The position numbers and the translations under genes were made by a program. The notes under the pieces are model-generated. The model saw nothing but the letters and a program-made list of their open reading frames with translations. It was not told the origin of the DNA and did no database searches. Positions 16,452-25,117 of a stretch of DNA of 64,000 nt are shown one piece after another. This stretch comes from Comamonadaceae bacterium UBA4962 (GTDB lineage Bacteria; Pseudomonadota; Gammaproteobacteria; Burkholderiales; Burkholderiaceae_C): NCBI GenBank assembly GCA_002397315.1, contig DHAE01000011.1, positions 3,616-67,615 of the forward strand, read 5' to 3'. The first letter of the stretch is position 1; each line of letters opens with the position of its first letter.

Positions 16452-16832
16452 ATGGAGGACGCTATCGAACGTCCGTTGCTATGGGTGGGCAGTAGCAAGA
16501 AGGATCTGCTTGAACTCCCAGTTCCCGTGCGCCGGTTCTTCGGTCATGCGCTGGATTTCGCGCAGCGCGGTGAGCAGCATGGTGCGGCCAAGGTGCTCAA
16601 GGGCTTCGGCGGGGCCGGCGTGCTGGAGGTCGTGGAGGACGATGCGGACGGGACCTACCGTGCCGTCTATACGGTGCGGTTTCGCGAGGCGGTGTTCGTG
16701 TTGCACGTCTTCCAGAAGAAGAGCAAGCGGGGCATTGCGACACCGCTGGCGGACATGGAAGTCCTCCGCCAGCGGTTGAAGGTGGCCTCCATCGTGGCGC
16801 AGGAGTTGAAAGATGAAGCAGCGGGTCGTTGA
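16452..16832 (+). CDS. Gp49/HigB-like toxin
   Basis: This 126-residue protein belongs to the phage-derived Gp49-like branch of the RelE/HigB toxins. Family marks are WVGSSKKDLLELP near the start, KGFGGAGVLEVVEDD, and YRAVYTVRF followed by VLHVFQKKSKRGIATP. Toxins of this type are ribosome-dependent mRNA endonucleases in the cases studied. A TATATT box is only 2 nt before the ATG; if used as a -10 element it would start transcription inside the reading frame, so the true promoter may lie further upstream. The 3' end overlaps the antitoxin gene by 20 nt. Confidence 0.85.
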   Translation: MEDAIERPLLWVGSSKKDLLELPVPVRRFFGHALDFAQRGEQHGAAKVLKGFGGAGVLEVVEDDADGTYRAVYTVRFREAVFVLHVFQKKSKRGIATPLADMEVLRQRLKVASIVAQELKDEAAGR

Positions 16833-17148
16833 AGGCATCGAGGTGGAGACTGGTTCGGGCAACGTGTTTGCCGACCTTGGCCTGCCCGACGCCGACAAGC
16901 TCAAGATCAAGTCCGGCCTGACGGTGGAGATCGCCAGGGCCATTCGCGAACGAGGGTTGACGCAAGCGGAGGCGGCGGGTCGCATGGGCCTGACGCAGCC
17001 GAAGGTATCCGCATTGCTGAAGGGCGAGTTCTCGAACTTCTCCGAGCGTAAGCTGATGGACTGCCTGAACCGGCTGGGTTACGACATCGAGATTCGAGTG
17101 CTCGCCACGCAAGCACTTGTCGGAAACCTGGTGCTCACCCACGCTTGA
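16813..17148 (+). CDS. XRE-family antitoxin
   Basis: This 111-residue protein has a helix-turn-helix of the XRE/HigA type around residues 35-95 (GLTQAEAAGRMGLTQPKVSALLKG). It overlaps the toxin gene by 20 nt, the toxin-first order typical of HigBA-like pairs. The product should neutralise the toxin and repress the operon. Its last bases overlap the convergent AlpA-like gene by 14 nt. Confidence 0.85.
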   Translation: MKQRVVEGIEVETGSGNVFADLGLPDADKLKIKSGLTVEIARAIRERGLTQAEAAGRMGLTQPKVSALLKGEFSNFSERKLMDCLNRLGYDIEIRVLATQALVGNLVLTHA

Positions 17149-17443
17149 GCGGCAAGCCGGCCGAGAGCATCGCGACGTGCCGCGCGCGAGCACCTGCGGC
17201 ACTGTGCCGAATTTCACAAGTGCTCAAAGGCCGAAAACCTGATGGATCGCCGACCCAGGCCAGCAGGGCTTCCCTGCGCCAGCCCTTCGCGCGTCCACCG
17301 AGAGACACCTGCGGGGGAAACTCGCCAGCCGCGATGCGCCGATAGATGCTGGAACGGCTCAACGCAGTAATGCGGATGACGTCGGCTAGACGGTAAAACG
17401 CCGGTTCCGGCGGGGTAGGCGGGATGTTTTGGGGATGTGGCAC
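17135..17443 (-). CDS. AlpA-like helix-turn-helix regulator
   Basis: This 102-residue protein has an AlpA/excisionase-type winged helix (FYRLADVIRITALSRSSIYR, then RIAAGEFPPQVSLG and WRREALLAWV). AlpA-type proteins regulate integrase genes or act as recombination directionality factors on P4-like islands. Its position a short distance from the integrase fits such a role. It is convergent with the antitoxin gene. Confidence 0.75.
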   Translation of the reverse strand: MPHPQNIPPTPPEPAFYRLADVIRITALSRSSIYRRIAAGEFPPQVSLGGRAKGWRREALLAWVGDPSGFRPLSTCEIRHSAAGARARHVAMLSAGLPLKRG

Positions 17444-17619
17444 AACAGCATCTTGAGCAGTCCTGATGCCCGAAGATTGCTACATGCGAGACGGATCAAA
17501 AACCCGCTGCAGCGTAGAACAGCGCAACCGATCGTCGACGAGGGTTTCGCAGTGGCGCGCACTCTGGAAGTGGCATCAAGGCACGACGTGCGCGAGAGCA
17601 CGCTCCGTGGCCCGCACCT

Positions 17620-18082
17620 TGGCGGTGTCTGGGGTCGCGAGGATTCCGCGCGATCGAACAGTTTGGCGACCGCTCCGTAGTGCTCGTTGGAGTGCCGCCG
17701 ATGAGAGGAATCTTGTGGCTGACGTCGCAGATTTGTGCCAGCAGCCGCTTCTTCTCGTTGACGTCGCCGCCTGCCTTGCCGATCGCCTGACAGTGGCCCT
17801 CAAGCTGCGTCTGCTCGTCTTGTCAATCCGGTCCCGATTCTTTTCGAACTCGACTTGGTCAATCTGGGGAACGATCAACGCCAGGTCGTCGTCGTTCAAG
17901 CCGTCCTGCAAGACGCGCAGCATCGGTGCTTGCTTTGGATCTTGCAAGATCGAGCCACACGCAGGTCTACTCGCTTGTGCCTTAGCAATGAGACGTGCGG
18001 AGTGCGTTGCGTTACCAAACCGTCGCTCGGTCAATTTGCCCGCCGAGCGCAGGCATCTGAGGTATAAATGTTTTCGCAACAT
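17620..18082 (-). pseudogene. Decayed island gene
   Basis: Reverse-strand reading shows protein-like sequence that changes frame at least twice. One frame gives LRVLQDGLNDDDLALIVPQI and continues to EFEKNRDRIDK. The next frame continues with DEQTQLEGHCQAIGKAGG to LLAQICDVSHKIPLIGG, and a third with HYGAVAKLFDRAESSRP. Together these suggest one ancestral coding region broken by small indels. I do not recognise the family. The forward open frame over the same bases looks like a shadow. Confidence 0.45.
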
Positions 18083-18157
18083 TTTGTTAAGAATGATGGA
18101 CGCCGGTTTTTCAGCGGATGTAGGGGCCAGGTAGTCCAGATCGTGGAGGCGATCTAG

Positions 18158-20062
18158 ATGAACCCAAAGGGCTCAGAAGCGAACACTCTGTCGCCAGTCT
18201 CCTCATGGACTGGCGCGCAGAGGCGTGTGATTGAGGCATCACACTCAAAGAGATTGCTGGTGGATGCTGGGCCCGGTACCGGAAAGACGGCGACAGCTTG
18301 CGCTCGAATTGCGTGGCTCCTTACCGAGGGGGGACTAGACGGCAGCGAAATATGGCTTGTGAGCTTTACTCGCACTGCGGTCCATGAGCTGCGCAGTCGA
18401 ATCGCCTCGTACCTTTCCGACGTCAGTGCGCTCGCCGCGCTGAGGATTGCGACAATCGATGCACACGCCTGGGCAATCCACTCAGGTTTCGACGGCCACG
18501 CTTCCCCAAGTGGCTCATTTGACGACAACATCAGCAGGGTCATTGAGCTTGTTCGAAACCACGAGGGTGTTTTCGCGTACTTGGAGAGTGTGCAACACCT
18601 CTTGGTGGACGAAGCTCAGGACGTCGTGGGCCACAGATGCGAGCTGCTGCTGGAGCTGATTCACGCCCTGCCTTTGTCAGCGGGCGTTACTGTCCTCTCC
18701 GATGAAGCACAGGCGATCTATGGGTTCTCGGAAGAAGGCAGCGAGGCGACCGTCGACGGAACGCTCCCGGACAAGATCCGAGAATTCCTCGGTGATCAGT
18801 TTGAGGAACATGACCTCGAAGAGGTTCACCGCACAAATGACGGGCCCCTGCTGGAGATTTTCCGTGGTGGCCGGCAGCTGATCCGCGACAGGAGCGCTGA
18901 CGGGAAAACGAAGTACCAAGCGGTGCGTGGGCTCGTCCAACAGACCAACCACGGCATCCTCGGCTCGTACTGGCAGGACGTCACCAAACTGGCAACGGAT
19001 CAAACCGACGTGCTCCTGCTTTTCCGGCGGCGTGGGGAAGCGCTGGCTGCGTCCGGAAACATGGGGGCTCGGCCCCATCGGCTCCGCATGTCGGGACTCC
19101 CGACCTGCATGCATGGGTGGATCGCCGTTCTTCTGTGGGACTGGACTAAACCAGATCTCGATCACGGGGACTTCGAACGGCTGTGGGCTGAGCGTCTCGG
19201 CCCACCTTCGAGCACCAACGCGACGGAAGCCTGGTCGACGCTCGTGAAAGCCTTCGGACGATCTGCCACGCGCATTTCCATGACACGTCTTGTCATGAAA
19301 CTGGCCAGTGGCTCCCCTACGTATGAACTGACTTTGCCCGAGTTCGGTACGCACGGACCCGTCTTCAGCACCATTCACGGCTCAAAAGGTCGCGAAGCAG
19401 GGGAAGTGCGGCTCTATCTGCCGGGCGGCAAAGTGGACAGCGGGGACGCAGACCTGGACGAGGAGGCGCGCATCGTGTTTGTCGGCGCGACCCGTGCCAG
19501 GACCAAACTCCAGGTGGGAGAGGCGCAGTCAATGTCTTCAGCGCGCCGACTGGATCCTTCCGGACGGGCATTCACTCCCTATCCCTTCTCAAAGGGAGGA
19601 AAGTCCGCTAAGGCAGCGGTGGAGATTGGGCGCGCAAGAGATGTTGATGCGGCCGGCCTTGTCGGTCGCGCACTCTACGCCGATGCAGGCGAGGCACGGG
19701 CGGCGCAGGAACGTGTGATGGCACTCGGGGCCGGAATGGGTTCAGCGAGCGCGGAGGCGACCGACGCGGCCCGGGATTGGCGCTTCAAGATAACACTGGA
19801 TGAAAGTGACGACCACCTGTGTTATCTGAACCCTTCGGTGGGATACGACCTGTTCTCGATCGCCAAATTCGTCGATCAGGTTGTCGGCTTGCACAAAACC
19901 CGGCCACCAAGACAGATTCGATACCTCAGAACCTTCGGACTGCGCACGATCGCAATCGCTCCTGATGACCCTGCCCGCGGACACCTTTACGCGCCCTGGT
20001 GTGACTCCGGTCTGATCGCGGCTCCGATGCTCATGGGATATTCCATGGCCTACTTCAGGTAA
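18158..20062 (+). CDS. UvrD/Rep-like superfamily 1 helicase of the defence operon
   Basis: This 634-residue SF1 helicase-like ATPase has Walker A GPGTGKT at residues 38-44, Walker B DEAQD at 151-155, an FTRTAV motif after the first beta-strand, and a late ARIVFVGATRARTKL motif typical of UvrD family motifs V/VI. It is shorter than UvrD (about 720 residues), and its C-terminal 130 residues after the helicase core do not match a domain I recognise. It is the first gene of a tightly spaced operon; drmA begins 11 nt after it with its own AGGAG. By position it could feed unwound DNA to DrmAB or to McrBC, but this is inferred. Confidence 0.85.
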   Translation: MNPKGSEANTLSPVSSWTGAQRRVIEASHSKRLLVDAGPGTGKTATACARIAWLLTEGGLDGSEIWLVSFTRTAVHELRSRIASYLSDVSALAALRIATIDAHAWAIHSGFDGHASPSGSFDDNISRVIELVRNHEGVFAYLESVQHLLVDEAQDVVGHRCELLLELIHALPLSAGVTVLSDEAQAIYGFSEEGSEATVDGTLPDKIREFLGDQFEEHDLEEVHRTNDGPLLEIFRGGRQLIRDRSADGKTKYQAVRGLVQQTNHGILGSYWQDVTKLATDQTDVLLLFRRRGEALAASGNMGARPHRLRMSGLPTCMHGWIAVLLWDWTKPDLDHGDFERLWAERLGPPSSTNATEAWSTLVKAFGRSATRISMTRLVMKLASGSPTYELTLPEFGTHGPVFSTIHGSKGREAGEVRLYLPGGKVDSGDADLDEEARIVFVGATRARTKLQVGEAQSMSSARRLDPSGRAFTPYPFSKGGKSAKAAVEIGRARDVDAAGLVGRALYADAGEARAAQERVMALGAGMGSASAEATDAARDWRFKITLDESDDHLCYLNPSVGYDLFSIAKFVDQVVGLHKTRPPRQIRYLRTFGLRTIAIAPDDPARGHLYAPWCDSGLIAAPMLMGYSMAYFR

Positions 20063-20073
20063 GGAGTTTCAGC

Positions 20074-23000
20074 ATGGATCCGGTTCAAGCACGGGAAGGG
20101 GTCATCGCGCGGCTCACTGAGGACCTCGTCGGCCCACACGGTCCGGATGAAGTACTTCAGGGTGTGCGGCTCAGGCCGTCGGATGTGTACCTCACCGGGA
20201 TCCTGTGGACATTTGGCGACCGGATGGGCGGTGAGGATGATGACGGCAGCGAAGGCGATGACGAGGAAGATGATGTCGGGTCAACTTCGTCGCCGGTCGG
20301 ACAGCAGCGGCCGTGCAGCATGGGAATTTCCTTCTGCACGAGAGATTTGAACGGCCCGAGTCCTATTGACGTCGCCGTCCGGTTTGCCACCTATGGATTC
20401 GAACCTGTCGAAGTGGAAGGGGCTCGACGGCCTGAACTGAAATGGACGCGGCACTCTCACTGTATCGATCTGAAGTCGCTTCCGCTCCCGGAGGAGGGGC
20501 AACGCATTGACTCGCTTAGCGCCGATGGCCTCTTAGCTAACGTACAGCTGCATGTCCGAGCCCGGGGCAGCCGTTCGGGTCGTCTCGTGACGCTCACGCT
20601 GATTAACCGCAGCTTGGCGCCTCAGGGCGACAGAAATGGCGCGGAGAGTCTGTTGCTATTCCAGACTCACCTCGAAGTCCGGCCAGCGGGCGACACGAAG
20701 CTGGTCCCGCGACCCAGCCGTCCTTCAGCCAACGATGAAGATGAAGAGATCGGGCGGCTCCTTTATCGCAATGCCCCAGAGTTTGCAGCCGGCCATCAGT
20801 GCTCGGCTTCGTGGGAGGCTGTGGGCCGGGAGGCCACTGTCGTCCGTAGCGAGTGGATTCCCCGCGCGTCCGTGATCGCCTATCGCGAGGATGGCGACGA
20901 TGTCTTCAATGACTTGGTAAGCACGGGCGCCTTCGACGCGCACGAGCTTGCCCGTTTGCCTGACAAGGAACTTCTGGCGACACTGGCCCGGCTGCCGCAC
21001 GCATATGAAGAATGGATCGGGAAGCAGACGAATCGAATCGGGGGTCTCCAAGAGGACCTCAAACCGATTGCGCAGAGGAATCTAAAGATCTGCGACGAGG
21101 TGCGCTCAAGAATGACCGCGGGTGTAGAAGCCCTGCGGGATGACCGCACGCTGTTGCAGTCCTTTAGGCTGGCGAATGCTGCTATGGCGCTGCAGCATTC
21201 TTGGAAACCCGTGGGAAAAATCCGACCACTTCGCTGGCGCCCTTTTCAGCTTGGATTCATCCTTCTGGCGGCGCGGTCCGTCTGCAAGCCGGATGCGCCA
21301 GACCGGGATGTGCTGGATCTGCTCTGGTTTCCAACAGGCGGAGGCAAGACGGAGGCCTATCTCGCACTTGTAGCAATGCTGGCGTTCCAGAGGCGCAGCA
21401 CGCAGGAGGACCCCGACGATGGCGCGGGCAATGCGGCCCTGATGCGATACACGCTGCGCCTCCTCACTGCGCAGCAGTTCGAGCGCGCAGCTGCACTCAC
21501 CCTTGCCTGTGAATTGATTCGGAAAGGCGCCGCGCCCGGCATCGCGTATCCGCTGAAGCGGGGCGAGGCGCCCTTTTCCATTGGCCTCTGGGTCGGTGGT
21601 GATGCCACCCCCAACCGGTTCAGGGATGCGCTTTCGAACCGGGGCAGTCGGGACGGAACCAGTGCTGAGCAGATCGACGAGTGCCCCTGCTGTCACAGCA
21701 AGATCCGTTGGAACTATGACGAGGGCGTGGAGTCAGTTCGCCCCTACTGCGAGACGAAAGACTGCCTCCTCGGCCCGGCGTTCGGCCTGTGGCCAGTGTT
21801 CACGGTCGATGATGACATCTACCGGGAACGCCCGACGCTGCTGATCGGGACCATCGACAAGTTTGCATTGCTCACAACCAGGCCCGACGTGGCAGAGTTG
21901 TTCGCATTCGGCAGTCTACAAAGCCCTGATCTCATCATCCAAGACGAACTACATCTGATATCTGGGCCGCTTGGAACGATCGCCGGCATTTATGAAACGG
22001 CCTTCGACTGGCTCCTGCGCAAGGGTACCCACCGGCCAAAAGTGATCGGGTCCACAGCGACGATCCGGCGCGCTGCGGAACAGGTCAGAGCCCTGTTTGA
22101 TCGCAGCAGCTGTCAGTTTCCACCGCCAGGACTGGATCATGATGACTCAGGATTCGCGGTTCGCGACTCGGACAAGGCGCCCAGAACATATCTCGCAGTG
22201 ACAACGGCCGGGCGATCGGCCAAGTTTGCGCTTCAGGCGGCGACGGGCTCATTGTTGCAGTCAACGGGCAGCACGGTCGGGATGTCGGACAGCGAGAGAG
22301 ACGGCTATTCAACGCTGGTGGCGTATTTCAACTCATTGCGCGAGCTTGGCGGTGCCATCGTTCAGATGCTGGACGACGTCCCGGACTCGATGACTCTCTA
22401 CGCTGGCCTGCGGAATGAAGGGGTCCGGCAGAATGCACCTCCGCGTGAGCTGACGTCTCGCGTGTCCCAGAAGGAAATTATCGAGATCCTGTCGGAGCTG
22501 AAGGTCGAGGCGGGCAATCCGGCGGCGGTCGATGTTGTGCTCGCGACAAACATGGTCAGCGTGGGAGTGGACGTCTCGCGCCTCGGCCTCATGGTGATGA
22601 ACGGCCAGCCGAAGACCCGCTCCGAGTACATACAGGCAACGAGTCGTGTGGGTCGAAGTGCCTTCCCCGGCCTGGTCATTGCAGTTCTGAATGCCGCAAA
22701 GCCCCGTGACCGCTCCCATTTCGAAACTTTCTTCGGCTGGCACTCAACGATCTATCGGGATGTTGAAGCGACCAGCGTGACGCCGTTTGCGTCCCGGGCG
22801 CGCGATCGGGCGCTGCACGCGGCCCTGGTGGCGATGATCCGCCACGCCGATCCCGCGGTTGCGCAGCGGCCACGCCTGGAAGACGCACCTACAGGATTGC
22901 TCGCCGACGTGGTTGAGGAAATTGAGCGCCGCGTGCTGGCAATCGACTCTCGCGAGAGAGCGGCATGCGCCTCGGAGATCGATGACCGTCTGGATAACTG

Positions 23001-23277
23001 GCAGGCACGCTCGCCGGTCTATTACTCCAATCCTCGAAACTTCAACAAGTCGCTGCTGATCTCGGCCGACCTCAACGCCCGGCGCCGTGCGACTGGCCGG
23101 CTCCCGCCGGATGCATGGCCGACCATGAACAACATGCGAAGCGTGGAGGCAAGCACTCCGTTTCGCATGGCAGAGGTCCTGACAAATCCGGGTGCAGTCG
23201 CGGCGGAGCCCGTTCCCGGCGCTGACGCCGGCCAAGCCTCGCGCCCGCAACCCCGCTGGAGAAGGCCCAATGGCTGA
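20074..23277 (+). CDS. drmA: DISARM-type helicase DrmA
   Basis: This 1067-residue SF2 helicase-like protein has Walker A PTGGGKT (420-426), a CPCC...C-x4-C zinc-type insert between motifs I and II, the DELH motif II (624-627), GSTATIRRA motif III, and motif VI QATSRVGR (854-861). The ATNMVSVGVDVSRLGLMVMN stretch and the pairing with a DUF1998 protein are typical of DISARM DrmA. In DISARM, DrmA and DrmB form a complex that recognises DNA with exposed single-stranded ends and blocks incoming phage DNA. The gene sits between the UvrD-like helicase and drmB, overlapping drmB by 8 nt. Confidence 0.87.
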   Translation: MDPVQAREGVIARLTEDLVGPHGPDEVLQGVRLRPSDVYLTGILWTFGDRMGGEDDDGSEGDDEEDDVGSTSSPVGQQRPCSMGISFCTRDLNGPSPIDVAVRFATYGFEPVEVEGARRPELKWTRHSHCIDLKSLPLPEEGQRIDSLSADGLLANVQLHVRARGSRSGRLVTLTLINRSLAPQGDRNGAESLLLFQTHLEVRPAGDTKLVPRPSRPSANDEDEEIGRLLYRNAPEFAAGHQCSASWEAVGREATVVRSEWIPRASVIAYREDGDDVFNDLVSTGAFDAHELARLPDKELLATLARLPHAYEEWIGKQTNRIGGLQEDLKPIAQRNLKICDEVRSRMTAGVEALRDDRTLLQSFRLANAAMALQHSWKPVGKIRPLRWRPFQLGFILLAARSVCKPDAPDRDVLDLLWFPTGGGKTEAYLALVAMLAFQRRSTQEDPDDGAGNAALMRYTLRLLTAQQFERAAALTLACELIRKGAAPGIAYPLKRGEAPFSIGLWVGGDATPNRFRDALSNRGSRDGTSAEQIDECPCCHSKIRWNYDEGVESVRPYCETKDCLLGPAFGLWPVFTVDDDIYRERPTLLIGTIDKFALLTTRPDVAELFAFGSLQSPDLIIQDELHLISGPLGTIAGIYETAFDWLLRKGTHRPKVIGSTATIRRAAEQVRALFDRSSCQFPPPGLDHDDSGFAVRDSDKAPRTYLAVTTAGRSAKFALQAATGSLLQSTGSTVGMSDSERDGYSTLVAYFNSLRELGGAIVQMLDDVPDSMTLYAGLRNEGVRQNAPPRELTSRVSQKEIIEILSELKVEAGNPAAVDVVLATNMVSVGVDVSRLGLMVMNGQPKTRSEYIQATSRVGRSAFPGLVIAVLNAAKPRDRSHFETFFGWHSTIYRDVEATSVTPFASRARDRALHAALVAMIRHADPAVAQRPRLEDAPTGLLADVVEEIERRVLAIDSRERAACASEIDDRLDNWQARSPVYYSNPRNFNKSLLISADLNARRRATGRLPPDAWPTMNNMRSVEASTPFRMAEVLTNPGAVAAEPVPGADAGQASRPQPRWRRPNG

Positions 23278-25108
23278 CAACTTCGTTGGAGAGCTGCGCC
23301 GAAGCGCGGTTCTTATGACCTATGCGCCGGGCGCAATCATGGACATGCGCTCCGGCAGAGGCCCGGTTTCTGGCGTAAGTGCTGGTTTGGAAGAGTGGGA
23401 CCGCAGCGCACCGCTCTCCGGGAATCTGAAATACCAGAAGATCATCGAGAGACGGCTGTGTAAGAAACTGGGAAAGAAGTATTTCAGACTGCCGCCAGTG
23501 CTCGACGACAACGCCGCACGACCGGATGGGAGGCCTGATACGTCATCGCTGGTACTTCGCAGATTCCCTGAGTGGTTGCAATGTCCCGAGTGTGAATTCA
23601 TGCGGCCTGCGTCCCGCTGGAGCCGCGACCCCGGCATGGCGTACCGGTATTGCCCCGGCTGCACGGCAAAGCGTCCTGGCGGAGAAAAAGTCTACGTCAT
23701 CCCGGTGCGCTTTGCTTCCGCCTGCACGGCCGGTCACTTGGACGAATTTCCATGGAACTGGTGGCTGCCGCATAAACCGGACTGCCTGACTAAAGGTAGG
23801 GACAAGCTGAAGCTCTTCTCCTCTGGTCCCGGTCTTGGCGGGCTGGTGTTGAACTGCCCTGACTGCCATGCCTCGCGATCATTGGACGGCGCGTTCGGTG
23901 AAAACGCACTCTCGGGTCTTAACTGTCGTGGCCATCGGCCGTGGCTGCGAACTCCAGACTCTTCATGCGCCTGCAGCGGAGAACTGGGTACTTACCGCGC
24001 GGTGCAGCGGGGTGCGTCCAACCTGTACTATCCGGTCATGGAGTCCGCGCTGGATATTCCTCCTTGGACAAGAACTCTTCAGCGAATCATCGGAGATTAC
24101 TGGGACGTTCTCCTCGATATCGTCGACCACGCGGGTCGTGTAGCGTATATCAACTCCTCTCAGCATCTCACACGCGTCTTGGAGCGCGAGCACATATCAG
24201 CGGAATCGCTGGCGACGAAGTTCGACCAGATGGTGGGCGAAGCAGACATTGTCAACGTCGACGACCTTCGCATTGACGAGTACAAGGTCTTCACCGGCCC
24301 CGCGGACGAGGACGACGAGGAGTTTGAGATCCACCGTGAGGCGGTACCAGACGAACTCCAGCCGTTCATTGCGAAAGTCATGCGCGTAGCGCGGCTTCGC
24401 GAAGTGCGAGTGGTGAAAGGCTTCACACGGATAAATCCGCCGTCGGATCCTGACGGGGCCCTGGTCGCGCCCATTTCCAACGGCACGCTCGACTGGCTGC
24501 CTGCGATCGAAGTTCGCGGCGAGGGTATTTTTCTTCAGCTCAACATGGAGGCGCTGCGCCAGTGGGAGGTACAGCCGGAGGTGCTCGAAAGGGTTCAGTT
24601 GGCCGCACGAAGCTGGCAGGCGGAATGGAAGAAGAGAAACGGCGACGAGCCGCTACCTTACGAAGTGACGCCGCGCCTACTGATGGTGCACGCTCTTTCG
24701 CATGCCTTGATCCGACAGCTCACGCTCGAGTGCGGCTATTCCACCGCCTCGCTGCGCGAGCGGCTGTACGTGAGCGAAGGTCCCGAAGGGATGGCCGGCA
24801 TCCTTATCTACACCGCCACCTCAGACTCAGACGGAACGCTGGGCGGGCTGCAGCGACGCGCCGGTCCGGACCTGCTCGGTCCCACCGTAACCGGCGCCAT
24901 CCGATCGGCCCAGTGGTGTTCTTCTGACCCTCTCTGCCTCTCAGGAGAGACGGGGGCGCCGGATTCGCACTCAGTCGCGGCGTGTCACTCCTGCATGCTC
25001 GTTCCCGAGACCTCCTGCGAATACCACAACCGCTTCCTGGATCGGGCTCTGCTCACTGGCTTCGACGATGGGGTCAGTGTCGGCTACTTCGAGTCACTGC
25101 TTTCCTGA
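23270..25108 (+). CDS. drmB: DISARM-type DUF1998 protein DrmB
   Basis: This 612-residue protein carries cysteine pairs typical of zinc ribbons: C105/C108 with C128/C131, and C196/C199. The C-terminal DUF1998 domain includes VHALSHALIRQLTLECGYST and the ACHSCMLVPETSCEYHNRFL motif (C572, C575). The open frame extends 26 codons upstream inside drmA, but homologues start near MADNFVGELRRSAVL, so I chose the ATG at 23270. In DISARM, DrmB partners DrmA. No phospholipase-D protein (DrmC), the usual third member, is present next to it. Confidence 0.87.
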   Translation: MADNFVGELRRSAVLMTYAPGAIMDMRSGRGPVSGVSAGLEEWDRSAPLSGNLKYQKIIERRLCKKLGKKYFRLPPVLDDNAARPDGRPDTSSLVLRRFPEWLQCPECEFMRPASRWSRDPGMAYRYCPGCTAKRPGGEKVYVIPVRFASACTAGHLDEFPWNWWLPHKPDCLTKGRDKLKLFSSGPGLGGLVLNCPDCHASRSLDGAFGENALSGLNCRGHRPWLRTPDSSCACSGELGTYRAVQRGASNLYYPVMESALDIPPWTRTLQRIIGDYWDVLLDIVDHAGRVAYINSSQHLTRVLEREHISAESLATKFDQMVGEADIVNVDDLRIDEYKVFTGPADEDDEEFEIHREAVPDELQPFIAKVMRVARLREVRVVKGFTRINPPSDPDGALVAPISNGTLDWLPAIEVRGEGIFLQLNMEALRQWEVQPEVLERVQLAARSWQAEWKKRNGDEPLPYEVTPRLLMVHALSHALIRQLTLECGYSTASLRERLYVSEGPEGMAGILIYTATSDSDGTLGGLQRRAGPDLLGPTVTGAIRSAQWCSSDPLCLSGETGAPDSHSVAACHSCMLVPETSCEYHNRFLDRALLTGFDDGVSVGYFESLLS

Positions 25109-25117
25109 GGTTCTTTG

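Noticed and set aside
18068..18082. Short inverted repeat ATGTT/AACAT before the defence operon as an operator
   Set aside because: Only 5 bp with a 5-nt loop, likely by chance in AT-rich sequence.
17466..18134. Forward 222-residue frame before the helicase
   Set aside because: It has no domain, and the reverse strand shows better protein-like (though broken) sequence.
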